Origin: Nanosynbacter sp.
GTDB lineage: Bacteria; Patescibacteriota; Saccharimonadia; Saccharimonadales; Saccharimonadaceae
Direction of reading: 5' to 3'
Length of the DNA: 64,000 nucleotides
Assembly: GCA_015257455.1 (NCBI GenBank)
Contig: JABZKD010000002.1
Coordinates: 27,611 to 91,610 of the forward strand
The notes below the pieces were generated by a model. That model was not told where the DNA came from. It saw only the letters and a list, made by a program, of their open reading frames with translations, and made no database searches. The translations under genes and the position numbers were made by a program. Below are positions 8,694 through 16,167 of this stretch, one piece after another. Each line of letters begins with the position of its first letter. The first letter of the stretch is position 1.

Positions 8694-9974
8694 ATGATTT
8701 CGGCGGAACTCAAAGCTAAACTGAAAACACTCCCCAGTAGCCCTGGGGTGTATTTTCATAAAAACCGCGAAGGGGAAGTGATTTATGTGGGCAAGGCGGC
8801 GGTCTTGAAAAATCGGGTCCGCCAATACTTCCAAAACACCGAAAAAGATCCCAAAACTGAAGCTTTAGTGGCGGAAATTCACGACACCGATTGGTTAATC
8901 GTCGACACCGAGATGGATGCGCTTTTTCTCGAGTCGGAAATGATTAAGCGCTATATGCCTAAGTGGAATATTTTACTTCGTGACGATAAGACCGTCAGCT
9001 ACGTGCGCATTAATATGGATCAGCCGGTGCCGGATGTTTCGATTACGCGAAATCCCCTCGATGACAAGGCGACTTATATCGGCCCGTTTTACGCCAAAAC
9101 TACTATCATTAAGGCGCTGCGAGTATTAAGAAAGATTTTTCCTTATTACGATAAACCTTATAATGGCAAGAAAACCCTCGACACCGATCTCGGTCTCACG
9201 CCAGGTATCGAAATTGGTAAAACTACCGAAAAAGCTTATAAAACTGAGCTTCGTCGCCTCATCCGTTATCTGAACGGCGACCGCGACAACCTGCTCACAG
9301 AAATTGAGCGCGATATGCACCGTCACGCTTCGCTCGGTGAATTCGAAATGGCGGCTAAACTGCGTGATGAGTATTTTGGTTTGAAAGGTTTGAAGCGAAA
9401 AATTATTTTTTCCGATAAAGAATTTCTCGATTTGTCTTCTGATCAGGCATTGTTGCAGCTTCAGAAACTCCTTAATCTTGAATCAGTACCGCGTCGCATT
9501 GAGGGGTATGATATTTCGCATATTTCTGGCTCCGATACCGTGGCTAGCATGGTAGTTTTCAAAAATGGTGTGGCCAGTCGTGCCGATTACCGTAAATTTA
9601 AGATTCGTAGTAGTAAAAATGATGACACCGCCAGTATGCGTGAGGTGGTGACGCGCCGTCTCAAACATCAGGAATGGGAATATCCTGATTTGATTATCTT
9701 GGATGGTTCCGACTTGCAACTTCGCGCCGTGCTACCTCTGTTGATTGAGGCTAAAATCCCCGCCATCGGCCGTAATAAATCCGGTGACCATACTAGAAAC
9801 GCGGATGTTAATTTAATTATTCCACACTCACACCAGGGGATTCTGAGTTTTTCCAGTCAAGTTTTTTCTAATGAATCACATCTCGCCAAGCTTATCGCAC
9901 GCATCGACGAAGAGGCGCATCGTTTTGCCATTACTTTTCATCGTCAGCTCCGCAATAAGCGCATGTTTAAATAA
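8694..9974 (+). CDS. uvrC: UvrC, short form lacking the cysteine cluster and the (HhH)2 domain
   Basis: A 426-residue UvrC, the incision subunit of UvrABC nucleotide excision repair; the family is usually ~600. The sequence shows the N-terminal GIY-YIG nuclease (GVYFHK...VIYVGKA, residues ~18-35), a UVR domain that contacts UvrB (GEFEMAAKLRDEY, ~212-225) and the RNase H-like second nuclease (IEGYDISHISGSDTVASMVVF region, ~267 on). Two parts are missing: the cysteine cluster that normally follows the GIY-YIG domain, and the C-terminal helix-hairpin-helix pair, since the protein ends at ~FHRQLRNKR. TATAAT at 8681-8686 ends 7 nt before the ATG, so the mRNA is probably leaderless. Confidence 0.95.
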   Translation: MISAELKAKLKTLPSSPGVYFHKNREGEVIYVGKAAVLKNRVRQYFQNTEKDPKTEALVAEIHDTDWLIVDTEMDALFLESEMIKRYMPKWNILLRDDKTVSYVRINMDQPVPDVSITRNPLDDKATYIGPFYAKTTIIKALRVLRKIFPYYDKPYNGKKTLDTDLGLTPGIEIGKTTEKAYKTELRRLIRYLNGDRDNLLTEIERDMHRHASLGEFEMAAKLRDEYFGLKGLKRKIIFSDKEFLDLSSDQALLQLQKLLNLESVPRRIEGYDISHISGSDTVASMVVFKNGVASRADYRKFKIRSSKNDDTASMREVVTRRLKHQEWEYPDLIILDGSDLQLRAVLPLLIEAKIPAIGRNKSGDHTRNADVNLIIPHSHQGILSFSSQVFSNESHLAKLIARIDEEAHRFAITFHRQLRNKRMFK

Positions 9975-9989
9975 AATCGCGTCAAATCG

Positions 9990-9998
9990 TGCTACAAT
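9990..9998 (+). promoter_or_regulatory. Extended -10 promoter of the PF04020-secG-SBP operon
   Basis: TGCTACAAT ends 6 nt before the ATG at 10005; no clear -35. Placement implies a leaderless transcript for the three-gene operon. Confidence 0.65.
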
Positions 9999-10004
9999 AG
10001 GCTT

Positions 10005-10370
10005 ATGATAAAAAAGCAAATTAAGTTTTTCATCCTACGCTGGATTGTCTCCTCATTCTTGATGTGGGTCTGTGTCAAACTTTTTGGTCGCGTCGATCAA
10101 GGAGTTGATACTTTTGGGGTCTTCGTCACCGCTGGCCTCGTGCTTTCTGTGGTTCAAACCATCGTGAAACCAATTTTAACTATTTTCGCTCTACCTCTGA
10201 TTTTACTAACTATGGGAATTTTTAACCTAGTGCTCAACATTGCAATGTTGTGGTTGGTCGTACACTTGGTTCCACATATTTCTATCTCTGGTATCCAGCT
10301 AGTCTGGTCATGGTTGCTTATGAGTGTCCTGACAAGTCTTGTTAATTTCGTCATTCCAGACTATAATTAA
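10005..10370 (+). CDS. Four-helix membrane protein of the PF04020 (phage holin 4-2 like) family
   Basis: A 121-residue protein with four hydrophobic helices and the pattern VKPILTIFALPLILLTMG, typical of PF04020. Despite the family name these proteins are widespread chromosomal membrane proteins, and no phage genes are nearby. Cellular role is not established. It is the first gene of an operon with secG (3-bp gap) and the peptide-binding protein. Confidence 0.85.
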   Translation: MIKKQIKFFILRWIVSSFLMWVCVKLFGRVDQGVDTFGVFVTAGLVLSVVQTIVKPILTIFALPLILLTMGIFNLVLNIAMLWLVVHLVPHISISGIQLVWSWLLMSVLTSLVNFVIPDYN

Positions 10371-10373
10371 ATT

Positions 10374-10607
10374 ATGAATATTGGAAGTATCCTCGAAAGT
10401 GTAAGTCTTATCTCGGCTGTTCTCGCCATGCTCCTTATTTTATTGCAACAACGCGGCGCCTCTCTCGGTGCAGGTTTTGGTGCAAGTGGTGAATTATATA
10501 CCACCCGTCGAGGTCTCGAAAAATCCCTCTTTAATGCCACTGTGGTGTTGGTCGTGATGTTCGTCGCCTCAATCTTAGGTATGCTTTTGCTGCCTACCAT
10601 TAGTTAA
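10374..10607 (+). CDS. secG: SecG-like subunit of the protein translocase
   Basis: A 77-residue protein with two hydrophobic segments and the SecG-typical middle LLQQRGASLGAGFGASGE...RRGLEKSLFNAT. SecG is the accessory membrane subunit of SecYEG and aids protein export. Length and motif fit the family. It is packed 3 bp after the PF04020 gene and 3 bp before the next ATG, without a Shine-Dalgarno sequence, so translation may depend on coupling. Confidence 0.9.
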   Translation: MNIGSILESVSLISAVLAMLLILLQQRGASLGAGFGASGELYTTRRGLEKSLFNATVVLVVMFVASILGMLLLPTIS

Positions 10608-10610
10608 ATT

Positions 10611-12374
10611 ATGAATAAGACCCTCAAAAAACGTAGTCAAAAAATTTCCAAAAAAATTACGCTCTTTGGTCGCAAAATCAGCGAAAACAGTAAAGAGCAT
10701 GTCAAGGAGAACTTGATCGGTCATATTTCGCATGTGAAAAATGTCCGTCTCTTTGTCTTGGAATGGGTGCTTTTAATCTTAGCTATTCTGCTTTTTGCCA
10801 CCGTGCAATCAGTTTGGTATTCTGAATCTTACGCCGTGGAAACCTACACCGATGGTGGTAATTTTACCGAAGGTACTCTAGGCAAGATTAACTCTATGAA
10901 TCCGCTTTTTGCTACTACTTTCTCGGAAGAGGCTCTTTCTCGTCTGATGTTTGCGCGCCTCGCCGAGATTGATTATTCTGGCCATACTGGTGCGGGTCTG
11001 GCGGAAAGTATCATTAGTAATACTACTGGCGATGAGTGGACGGTGCGTTTGCGCCAGAATTTGAAATGGTCAGATGGCGACGATCTTACTACGGAAGATG
11101 TGCTATATACAGTCAATACGATTAAGAGTGCTTCTCTAAAATCGAACTTCAGTAATAAATTAAATGGTGTCACCGTACGCCAAGCTGAAGATGGTTCACT
11201 GGTTTTTAAGCTCGAAAATACTAATGCTTTCTTCGAAAGTAATTTGAATTTCCCCATCCTTCCAGCCCATATTTTGAAGGATGTGAAGCCGGAGCAATTG
11301 AATGAGCATAAAATGTTTACCAAGCCAATTTCTTCGGGTCCGTTCGTCTTTAAGGCTACCCAAACCATCGGTAATGAAGGCGAAAAAGTAGTCTATTTGA
11401 ACCGTAACCAAAATTATTACAAGGGAAAGACTCTGCTTGATAGTTTTTCTATCCATGCTTTCTTAACCACTGACGCGATCAAAGCTTCTCTGAAATCCGG
11501 CTCCATTACTGCCACCGGCAGCCTTCCGTCTCGTTACACTACGGAGCTTCTCAATGAAAAAAGCCTCAAGGAGCAACAAACCACCGTTAATTATGGCGTC
11601 TTTGCCTTCCTAAATACGACCTCTACTTCCAATACCGCGCTTCAAGATAAGGCCTTCCGCCAGGCACTTCGTCAAGGTTTGAACTATGGCAATCTTTTAT
11701 CCGGTCTAAACGGCGAACAAGCTCTTAAATTCCCGATCACTGAGCAGCAGGCCAAGACTCTATCTTTCCCAGAGGCCGCTACTACCAATGTTACTGAAGC
11801 CAAATCTAAGCTGGATAATTTTAAGGCCAATAAGCCAGAATATTTTGGCACCGATCTTCGTATTGTTACGGTCAAGGGTGATAAATATATGGAAGAAATC
11901 GCCAACCGTCTCGGTGAACAGCTAAAATCTCTTGGTGTACCAAACCAGGTTGCCGCCTATGAGGCTTCCCAGGATTTTACGCTTAATGTGCTTCGTCCAC
12001 GTAATTATGATATTTTGATCTATGAAATCGCCATGGGCGCCGATCCGGATGTGGTGCCTTATTATCACTCGGCTGAAGCTACCGAAAATGGCTATAATCT
12101 GAGTAATTATAAGAACGCCACAGTTTCGAACTTGATTCTCAGTGCTAGAAACACGATTGATACCTCACTGCGCGACGCCAAATATCGTAAATTCCTCGAA
12201 ATCTGGCTCGACGATGTACCTTCGATCGCGCTTTATCAATCTAGCTTGCCATATTTTATGAATAAAAATGTGCGCGCCTTCTCGGCGGACCAGCACCTAG
12301 TCTCGGGTGAAGACCGCTTTAACGATATTATTAATTGGTCTGTAAAGAAGACTTTCAAAAATCGTACTCCGTAA
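10611..12374 (+). CDS. Membrane-anchored family 5 (peptide) substrate-binding protein
   Basis: A 587-residue solute-binding protein of the oligopeptide (SBP_bac_5) family. Residues ~42-68 form a single membrane helix after a basic cytoplasmic N-terminus, followed by the binding domain: GTLGKINSMNPLFATTFSEEAL, WTVRLRQNLKWSDGDDLTTEDV and later DPDVVPYYHSAEA, all typical. There is no lipobox cysteine, so a transmembrane helix rather than a lipid anchors it. Permease and ATPase genes are not next to it; instead secG is directly upstream. It probably binds peptides outside the cell for uptake, but the missing transporter leaves this open. Confidence 0.88.
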   Translation: MNKTLKKRSQKISKKITLFGRKISENSKEHVKENLIGHISHVKNVRLFVLEWVLLILAILLFATVQSVWYSESYAVETYTDGGNFTEGTLGKINSMNPLFATTFSEEALSRLMFARLAEIDYSGHTGAGLAESIISNTTGDEWTVRLRQNLKWSDGDDLTTEDVLYTVNTIKSASLKSNFSNKLNGVTVRQAEDGSLVFKLENTNAFFESNLNFPILPAHILKDVKPEQLNEHKMFTKPISSGPFVFKATQTIGNEGEKVVYLNRNQNYYKGKTLLDSFSIHAFLTTDAIKASLKSGSITATGSLPSRYTTELLNEKSLKEQQTTVNYGVFAFLNTTSTSNTALQDKAFRQALRQGLNYGNLLSGLNGEQALKFPITEQQAKTLSFPEAATTNVTEAKSKLDNFKANKPEYFGTDLRIVTVKGDKYMEEIANRLGEQLKSLGVPNQVAAYEASQDFTLNVLRPRNYDILIYEIAMGADPDVVPYYHSAEATENGYNLSNYKNATVSNLILSARNTIDTSLRDAKYRKFLEIWLDDVPSIALYQSSLPYFMNKNVRAFSADQHLVSGEDRFNDIINWSVKKTFKNRTP

Positions 12375-12516
12375 AACGTAGGGTGTATTCAGATCTCGAT
12401 TTTGGATAAAAAATTCCAAAAATCGTGCCCCTATAATAGGAAAAAGAATTCCAAAAAAATTACACCCCTCGCAATGGGAATAATTTTAAGATTTTTCGCC
12501 CCATAGTGAAAAAATA

Positions 12517-12525
12517 TGTTATAAT
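12517..12525 (+). promoter_or_regulatory. Promoter of tRNA-Leu(GAG)
   Basis: TGTTATAAT ends 8 nt before the first base of the tRNA, a normal spacing for a start of transcription at or just before the mature 5' end. Confidence 0.75.
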
Positions 12526-12533
12526 AAACATAT

Positions 12534-12618
12534 GCACCTGTGGTGAAATTGGTATACACGCTACCTTGAGGTGGTAGTGCCTTCGGGTGTGCTAGTTCGA
12601 GTCTAGTCAGGTGCACCA
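12534..12618 (+). tRNA. tRNA-Leu, anticodon GAG
   Basis: An 85-nt class II tRNA. The acceptor stem pairs GCACCTG (12534-12540) with CAGGTGC, the 3' ACCA is encoded, and the anticodon stem CTACC/GGTAG encloses the loop TTGAGGT, giving anticodon GAG (reads CUC/CUU). The variable arm and the T arm motif GTTCGAGTC are present. Leucine identity is supported by the long variable arm and A73. A hairpin terminator follows directly. Confidence 0.95.
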
Positions 12619-12625
12619 ACTAAAG

Positions 12626-12649
12626 AAGTCTACCTTGGTAGACTTTTTT
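12626..12649 (+). terminator. Terminator of tRNA-Leu(GAG)
   Basis: A 9-bp perfect stem (12626-12634 with 12637-12645), 2-nt spacer, then a T run; begins 7 bp after the tRNA CCA end. Confidence 0.88.
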
Positions 12650-12702
12650 AGTTGGTACCTAGATTAGACGAGAACGTAGTTCGCCTGGACGACGAAGCGA
12701 GT

Positions 12703-12773
12703 GAAAGAAAAAAGCTAGCTTTTTTCTTTCTGAGTGAGGAGGAACAGATATTTTTCTTGTAAAGAAAAATATC
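12703..12773. repeat. Two strong palindromes in the intergenic region
   Basis: The first (12703-12730) is a perfect 28-bp palindrome centred on GCTAGC with A-rich and T-rich arms. The second (12747-12773) is a perfect 12-bp stem with a GTA loop. Neither is followed by a T run placed like a terminator, and no gene is nearby on the plus strand. They occupy the ~330-bp stretch between the tRNA and the NYN gene together with a direct repeat and a probable small RNA. Confidence 0.7.
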
Positions 12774-12819
12774 GACTAGTCAGATCATTAAAATAACTCC
12801 TAACGAAGTTCTTTTTTTT
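12773..12819 (+). repeat. ~47-bp direct repeat, copy 1
   Basis: Begins CGACTAG and contains CATTAAAATAACTCCTAACG, then GAAGTTC-type sequence and a run of eight T. A related copy lies at 13575-13621; together they bracket the small RNA and the NYN gene. The core could form a weak stem (AACT/AGTT) before the T run, so it may double as a terminator. Confidence 0.5.
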
Positions 12820-12848
12820 GTTGTACAAATTGTGAACGACTGGTGATA

Positions 12849-12941
12849 TTGACTTTTTGGGCCTGATTTGATATGATGTAGGTATATCACGACGCAGGGA
12901 TGCACCGAACGGAGAAATACCTAAGGCGAACCTGCTTTTTT
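12849..12941 (+). ncRNA. Probable small RNA with its own promoter and terminator-like end
   Basis: A near-consensus promoter (TTGACT 12849-12854, 17-bp spacer, TATGAT 12872-12877 with extended TGA) has no open reading frame behind it. About 58 nt downstream of the expected start (~12884) GCAGG (12894-12898) pairs with CCTGC (12931-12935), followed by T6. GGTAT (12881-12885) and ATACC (12917-12921) could pair in a crossing, pseudoknot-like manner if transcription starts slightly earlier. The next gene is on the other strand, so this is not a leader. No known RNA family is recognised. Confidence 0.4.
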
Positions 12942-12951
12942 GATTATCAGT

Positions 12952-13461
12952 CTATTTCTTCTTAAACTCAATCTTGCTTCTTATGGCAGGATCGTCAAGA
13001 TATACTCTATATGTATCAGCCATGCGACGTTTATAGAGCGAAGACAAATTCTTGCGGCTTGGTGCTAGTAATTTTTCAAATTTATCTTTTTGGATTAAAT
13101 AATCGACCATGCGCCAATAGTCTCCGTCGCCGGATACGAGTACTACTTTATCAAATTTTTCTTTTTCGGCCAAACTCTTCATAACCGTGAATACTATATC
13201 CGTATCCACATTACCTTTCTTCTTACTAAGTGCGCTTTCGGCATGTTCGCGAAAGATGACAATATACCCAAATTTCTGAAGCGCACTGTAGAGGTCTTGG
13301 TTCTTCGGATCATAGGCACCAATAAAGTAGTAGGCCTCATTTACGTTGTACTTTTGGCTAAGATATACACGAAATCTCTTCAAGTCAACATTCCAGGATG
13401 GATTAGTCTTGAAAGTGCCAAGCTTAAGGTTTTGTCCGTCGATGAAAGCCTGATTATTCAT
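12952..13461 (-). CDS. NYN-domain (LabA/DUF88-like) putative ribonuclease
   Basis: A 169-residue NYN-domain protein, PIN-like fold. Conserved acidic residues are visible in AFIDGQNL (residue ~8), GNVDTDIVFTVMKS (~85) and VLVSGDGDYWRMVDYL (~110), which together form the metal-dependent nuclease site of this family. The probable job is RNA cleavage or turnover; the substrate is unknown. On the minus strand, TGATACAAT ends 6 nt before the ATG, indicating a leaderless transcript. Related 47-bp repeats flank the gene and the neighbouring small RNA. Confidence 0.88.
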   Translation of the reverse strand: MNNQAFIDGQNLKLGTFKTNPSWNVDLKRFRVYLSQKYNVNEAYYFIGAYDPKNQDLYSALQKFGYIVIFREHAESALSKKKGNVDTDIVFTVMKSLAEKEKFDKVVLVSGDGDYWRMVDYLIQKDKFEKLLAPSRKNLSSLYKRRMADTYRVYLDDPAIRSKIEFKKK

Positions 13462-13574
13462 ATCTATATTGTATCATGAGGCGCAAGATACATTGACATT
13501 GTTGCCTTTAATAAGGCTTATTCATTGGCCATTCATAACGCAGCTGGCAATACATAAGATATATTTGTAGTCCT

Positions 13575-13621
13575 CGGCTAGACGCATACCATTAAAATAG
13601 CCCCTTATGGAGTTCTTTTTT
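13575..13621 (+). repeat. ~47-bp direct repeat, copy 2
   Basis: Begins CGGCTAG and contains CATTAAAATAGCCCC, then GGAGTTC and T6. It matches the copy at 12773-12819 over a ~32-bp core at roughly 80% by eye, in the same orientation. Here it ends at the stop codon of the GNAT gene on the other strand. Confidence 0.5.
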
Positions 13622-13624
13622 ACA

Positions 13625-14122
13625 TTAAACCTTTAGTATCATCTCTAAGTCATGACGTATGAAGCCATTTTTTTCGTAGACAGCTACCGCATGTTTATTA
13701 TCAGATAGGACCAGTAGTCGTATACTGGTGCAATTTTTTGATATAAAATATTTTTTCATTTCGTCGAGTAGTTGCTGTCCAGTACCACCTCCCCTATATT
13801 CTGGCTTCACAAATAGTAGGCCAACCCAGCCTTCTTTGGAAGGATTATGTGTTAAATCATAAAAAGTATCGGCGCCCTTTTTATGTTCAATTATTACCCC
13901 TTGAATAAACCCAATAATTTGATCTTTTTCTTCAGCAACAAAAATCTTGCCATCCATAGTATTGGCATCATCTATCATTTTTTGCATATAGCGACGAGCG
14001 TCTTTAATACTTTTATATGGTAGAGAGTCGCGTGTTTTATCAATTTCTGAAAAATACTTTTGGAGGTCAAATTGCATTTTGTCGATATTTTTTCGGTCAT
14101 TTATATTCATCTCTCTAATCAT
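13625..14122 (-). CDS. GNAT-family N-acetyltransferase
   Basis: A 165-residue GNAT acetyltransferase. The acetyl-CoA loop is visible as LFVKPEYRGGGTGQQLLDEM, followed by the C-terminal NKHAVAVYEKNGF motif; an earlier strand reads IIGFIQGVII. The substrate cannot be told from sequence. I chose ATG 14122 because GAGGAAG lies just upstream; the longer TTG start at 14137 contains that site. The codon use is more AT-rich than most neighbours, which may point to acquisition, but this is weak. Confidence 0.85.
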   Translation of the reverse strand: MIREMNINDRKNIDKMQFDLQKYFSEIDKTRDSLPYKSIKDARRYMQKMIDDANTMDGKIFVAEEKDQIIGFIQGVIIEHKKGADTFYDLTHNPSKEGWVGLLFVKPEYRGGGTGQQLLDEMKKYFISKNCTSIRLLVLSDNKHAVAVYEKNGFIRHDLEMILKV

Positions 14123-14167
14123 TTTTTTCTTCCTCAATGTATTTAAAATGTTTATATGCTCGACATT

Positions 14168-14977
14168 TTAGTAACTTCTCTGTTCAGGGCATCCGCCAAG
14201 TACACTATTCATGGCGGATTTTTCCGCTTCCGTGACCCAGAGATTATATTTTTTCTTCACCGAAATCTGGCGTGCCACGTATTGGCAACGAAAACTCTTA
14301 TTTTTCGGTAGCCAGCTTGCCGCGTCACTATCGGATTTCTGTTGGTTGGCTGGACCGTCTACTGCGGCAAGATTTAGTGGATCAGTCGCAATCTGGAATC
14401 TGACTTCACTACTGAGATATTGTGCGCCTTTCTGCCAGGCATCCGAAAGTGCCACGATGTGGTCAATTTGAATCTTCTTGCCAATTTCTTCACGGCTCGA
14501 AAAACTCATCCAAGTTCCAGTGTATGGCTCGTAAAAACTTCCCGAAATTACATTACACTTTTGGCCAGTCTTCGCCGTCTCGCCAAAATCCCGCTTCAAG
14601 ATGCGTTGTCTCAAGTTGCACCCCTCAATCTCTGGCCAATTCTTGTAAAACTCTGTGCGTTTATAGCCGGTCTTTGGCGCGCGACCTTTCACTTCGAGGC
14701 TGGATAAGACCTCGCTTGCTAGTGGTTTAGAGTTTGAAGTATCAGAGCCGTCCAGAGGTGTTGCAGTGTCGAGCTTATTCGTGTTTCCCGGATTTTCTGC
14801 GTGATTAGTTATGCTAGGGTCGTTACTTTTGATCGATTCGGTGCTTCTGCCCTGTTGTTCGGAATGGACCGGCGTGTAATTATAAGATTTTGGATTTAGC
14901 GCCACTGTCAGCAAGAACAAACCCAGCAAGCTTAGGCCGGTTACTACACGTCTTTTGAGTAAGCGTCTATTCTGCAT
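14168..14977 (-). CDS. Secreted or membrane-anchored HNH nuclease (DUF1524-type)
   Basis: A 269-residue protein. Residues ~10-27 form an N-terminal hydrophobic segment, then a Ser/Thr/Asn-rich linker to ~95, then the nuclease domain: NLRQRILKRDF, conserved Cys, IQIDHIVALSDAWQKGA (the DHI catalytic core, residue ~170), DPLNLAAVDGPANQQKSD and a terminal cysteine pair. This is the arrangement of secreted DUF1524/HNH nucleases of Gram-positive bacteria. It probably degrades extracellular DNA, which would suit nucleotide scavenging or DNA uptake; that role is inferred. Its neighbours include a DsbA-like protein that could form its disulfides. Confidence 0.87.
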   Translation of the reverse strand: MQNRRLLKRRVVTGLSLLGLFLLTVALNPKSYNYTPVHSEQQGRSTESIKSNDPSITNHAENPGNTNKLDTATPLDGSDTSNSKPLASEVLSSLEVKGRAPKTGYKRTEFYKNWPEIEGCNLRQRILKRDFGETAKTGQKCNVISGSFYEPYTGTWMSFSSREEIGKKIQIDHIVALSDAWQKGAQYLSSEVRFQIATDPLNLAAVDGPANQQKSDSDAASWLPKNKSFRCQYVARQISVKKKYNLWVTEAEKSAMNSVLGGCPEQRSY

Positions 14978-15003
14978 CTAAGTCAAACCTTAATAAATTA
15001 ATT

Positions 15004-16071
15004 TTACTTAAAGCGCTTGGCGTATTCCACTACTGAAGCTAAATCTTCATCCTTGGTAAAATCAGCCGAATCGTCAATCGCAAGGAGGGAATTTAGGAGT
15101 ACGCGCGCGTCGAGCAAACCAGAGATTTTTCCCACCTCATCTACCACCACGAAAGCCTGGGCATGTGAACGTAGTAAGGTGAAAAGCGCCTCATAGAGTG
15201 GGTAATTTTCTGAAAGATAAACAATTTTGCGATCCATAAAAGCCGAAGCCTGATCGGTGTCCTTGATATCTAATTGAAAAAGTGTTTTAGCATGTAAAAT
15301 TCCGGATAGTTCATCACGGCGATCGACCACAGGGAACTGGCTCTGGCCTGATTTATAGAGCCCAGAAAGTGTTAGCGGCCCCATATAATCTTCTTCACCC
15401 ACGAATTTTAGTTCAGTTTTTGGAGTCATAATATCGGAAACTTTTTTACTATCAAAACTCATCACTTTACCTAGAGTTTCTTTCTGACTATTTGAAAGTA
15501 CTGAGCTTGGCATTTTATTAATCAACCAAACAAAATCTTCCGTAGTCTCTGGAATAAACACTTCTGGTATAGTAGCAGTATTCGCCTCAGCCGTGCCAAT
15601 ATAATAATTCGTATTTCTCAGATAATCTGTCGCCTCTTCGTGTCTAGTTAAGGTCTCTTCAGTTTTCTCATGATTAACCATACCGTCGCCATCTGTGTCG
15701 GTAGCGCGAGTTGCTTCGAGTTCAGAATTCGAAAAATGATTATTGATTAGGCCGGCTCCACCAAATTGGCTGAGCGCGCTAGTCTCATGCGTGACTTCTG
15801 TCGACTCGTTTTCTGCTTTATTAAATTTACGATCAAAAAATCCGCGCTTCATTGGCCCCTCGAAGGAATCCGCTTCCTCATCACCGTCCTTGCGGCTCAG
15901 AAATTGTTTAATCGCTCCGAAAAAGGCGGCTAATTTCACACCGATTTTTTCAAACCAAACTTTTAATCCATGGGAAGATTCTTCACCACTGAACACCCCA
16001 GTCGCGTTTTCTTGTTCGCCGTTAAAATCGGTCCTATCTTCTGTTGTATCTGTCATATTCGCCTCTGACAC
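15004..16071 (-). CDS. CBS-pair protein, CorC-like without the membrane domain
   Basis: A 355-residue protein. Residues 1-~185 are acidic and low in complexity; ~190-345 carry two CBS motifs, starting SDIMTPKTELKFV and including QFPVVDRRDELSGILHAKTL and AFVVVDEVGKISGLLDARVLL. CBS pairs usually sense adenosyl ligands or Mg-ATP. The MTP motif resembles CorC/HlyC proteins, but the DUF21 membrane region and a full CorC_HlyC domain are missing. The start is GTG 16071, chosen because AAAGGAGGA stands 4 nt upstream. The promoter region is shared with the divergent DsbA-like gene. Confidence 0.82.
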   Translation of the reverse strand: MSEANMTDTTEDRTDFNGEQENATGVFSGEESSHGLKVWFEKIGVKLAAFFGAIKQFLSRKDGDEEADSFEGPMKRGFFDRKFNKAENESTEVTHETSALSQFGGAGLINNHFSNSELEATRATDTDGDGMVNHEKTEETLTRHEEATDYLRNTNYYIGTAEANTATIPEVFIPETTEDFVWLINKMPSSVLSNSQKETLGKVMSFDSKKVSDIMTPKTELKFVGEEDYMGPLTLSGLYKSGQSQFPVVDRRDELSGILHAKTLFQLDIKDTDQASAFMDRKIVYLSENYPLYEALFTLLRSHAQAFVVVDEVGKISGLLDARVLLNSLLAIDDSADFTKDEDLASVVEYAKRFK

Positions 16072-16102
16072 GGCTCCTCCTTTAGTCTAAAATATTACAA
16101 CT

Positions 16103-16133
16103 TAGACAAAATATGCTAATATTTATATTATAC
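16103..16133 (+). promoter_or_regulatory. Divergent promoter region between CBS and DsbA-like genes
   Basis: Plus strand: TAGACA (16103-16108), 17-bp spacer, TATTAT (16126-16131). Minus strand: a TATAAT overlaps at about 16128-16133. The two -10 boxes overlap, so expression of the two genes may be mutually exclusive or co-regulated. Both have classical Shine-Dalgarno leaders (AGGAGGA 16159-16165 for the plus gene). Confidence 0.6.
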
Positions 16134-16167
16134 AAAAAATCTACCAAAAGTAGAAATTAGGAGGAAA

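Noticed and set aside
10005..10370. Holin gene as a sign of a prophage
   Set aside because: PF04020 proteins are common chromosomal membrane proteins; secG and a peptide-binding protein follow, and no phage genes are near.
12354..12510. Repeated AAATCG / TTCCAAAAA stretches before tRNA-Leu(GAG)
   Set aside because: Similarity between the stretches is loose and the region is AT-rich; no stable structure or clear period could be shown.
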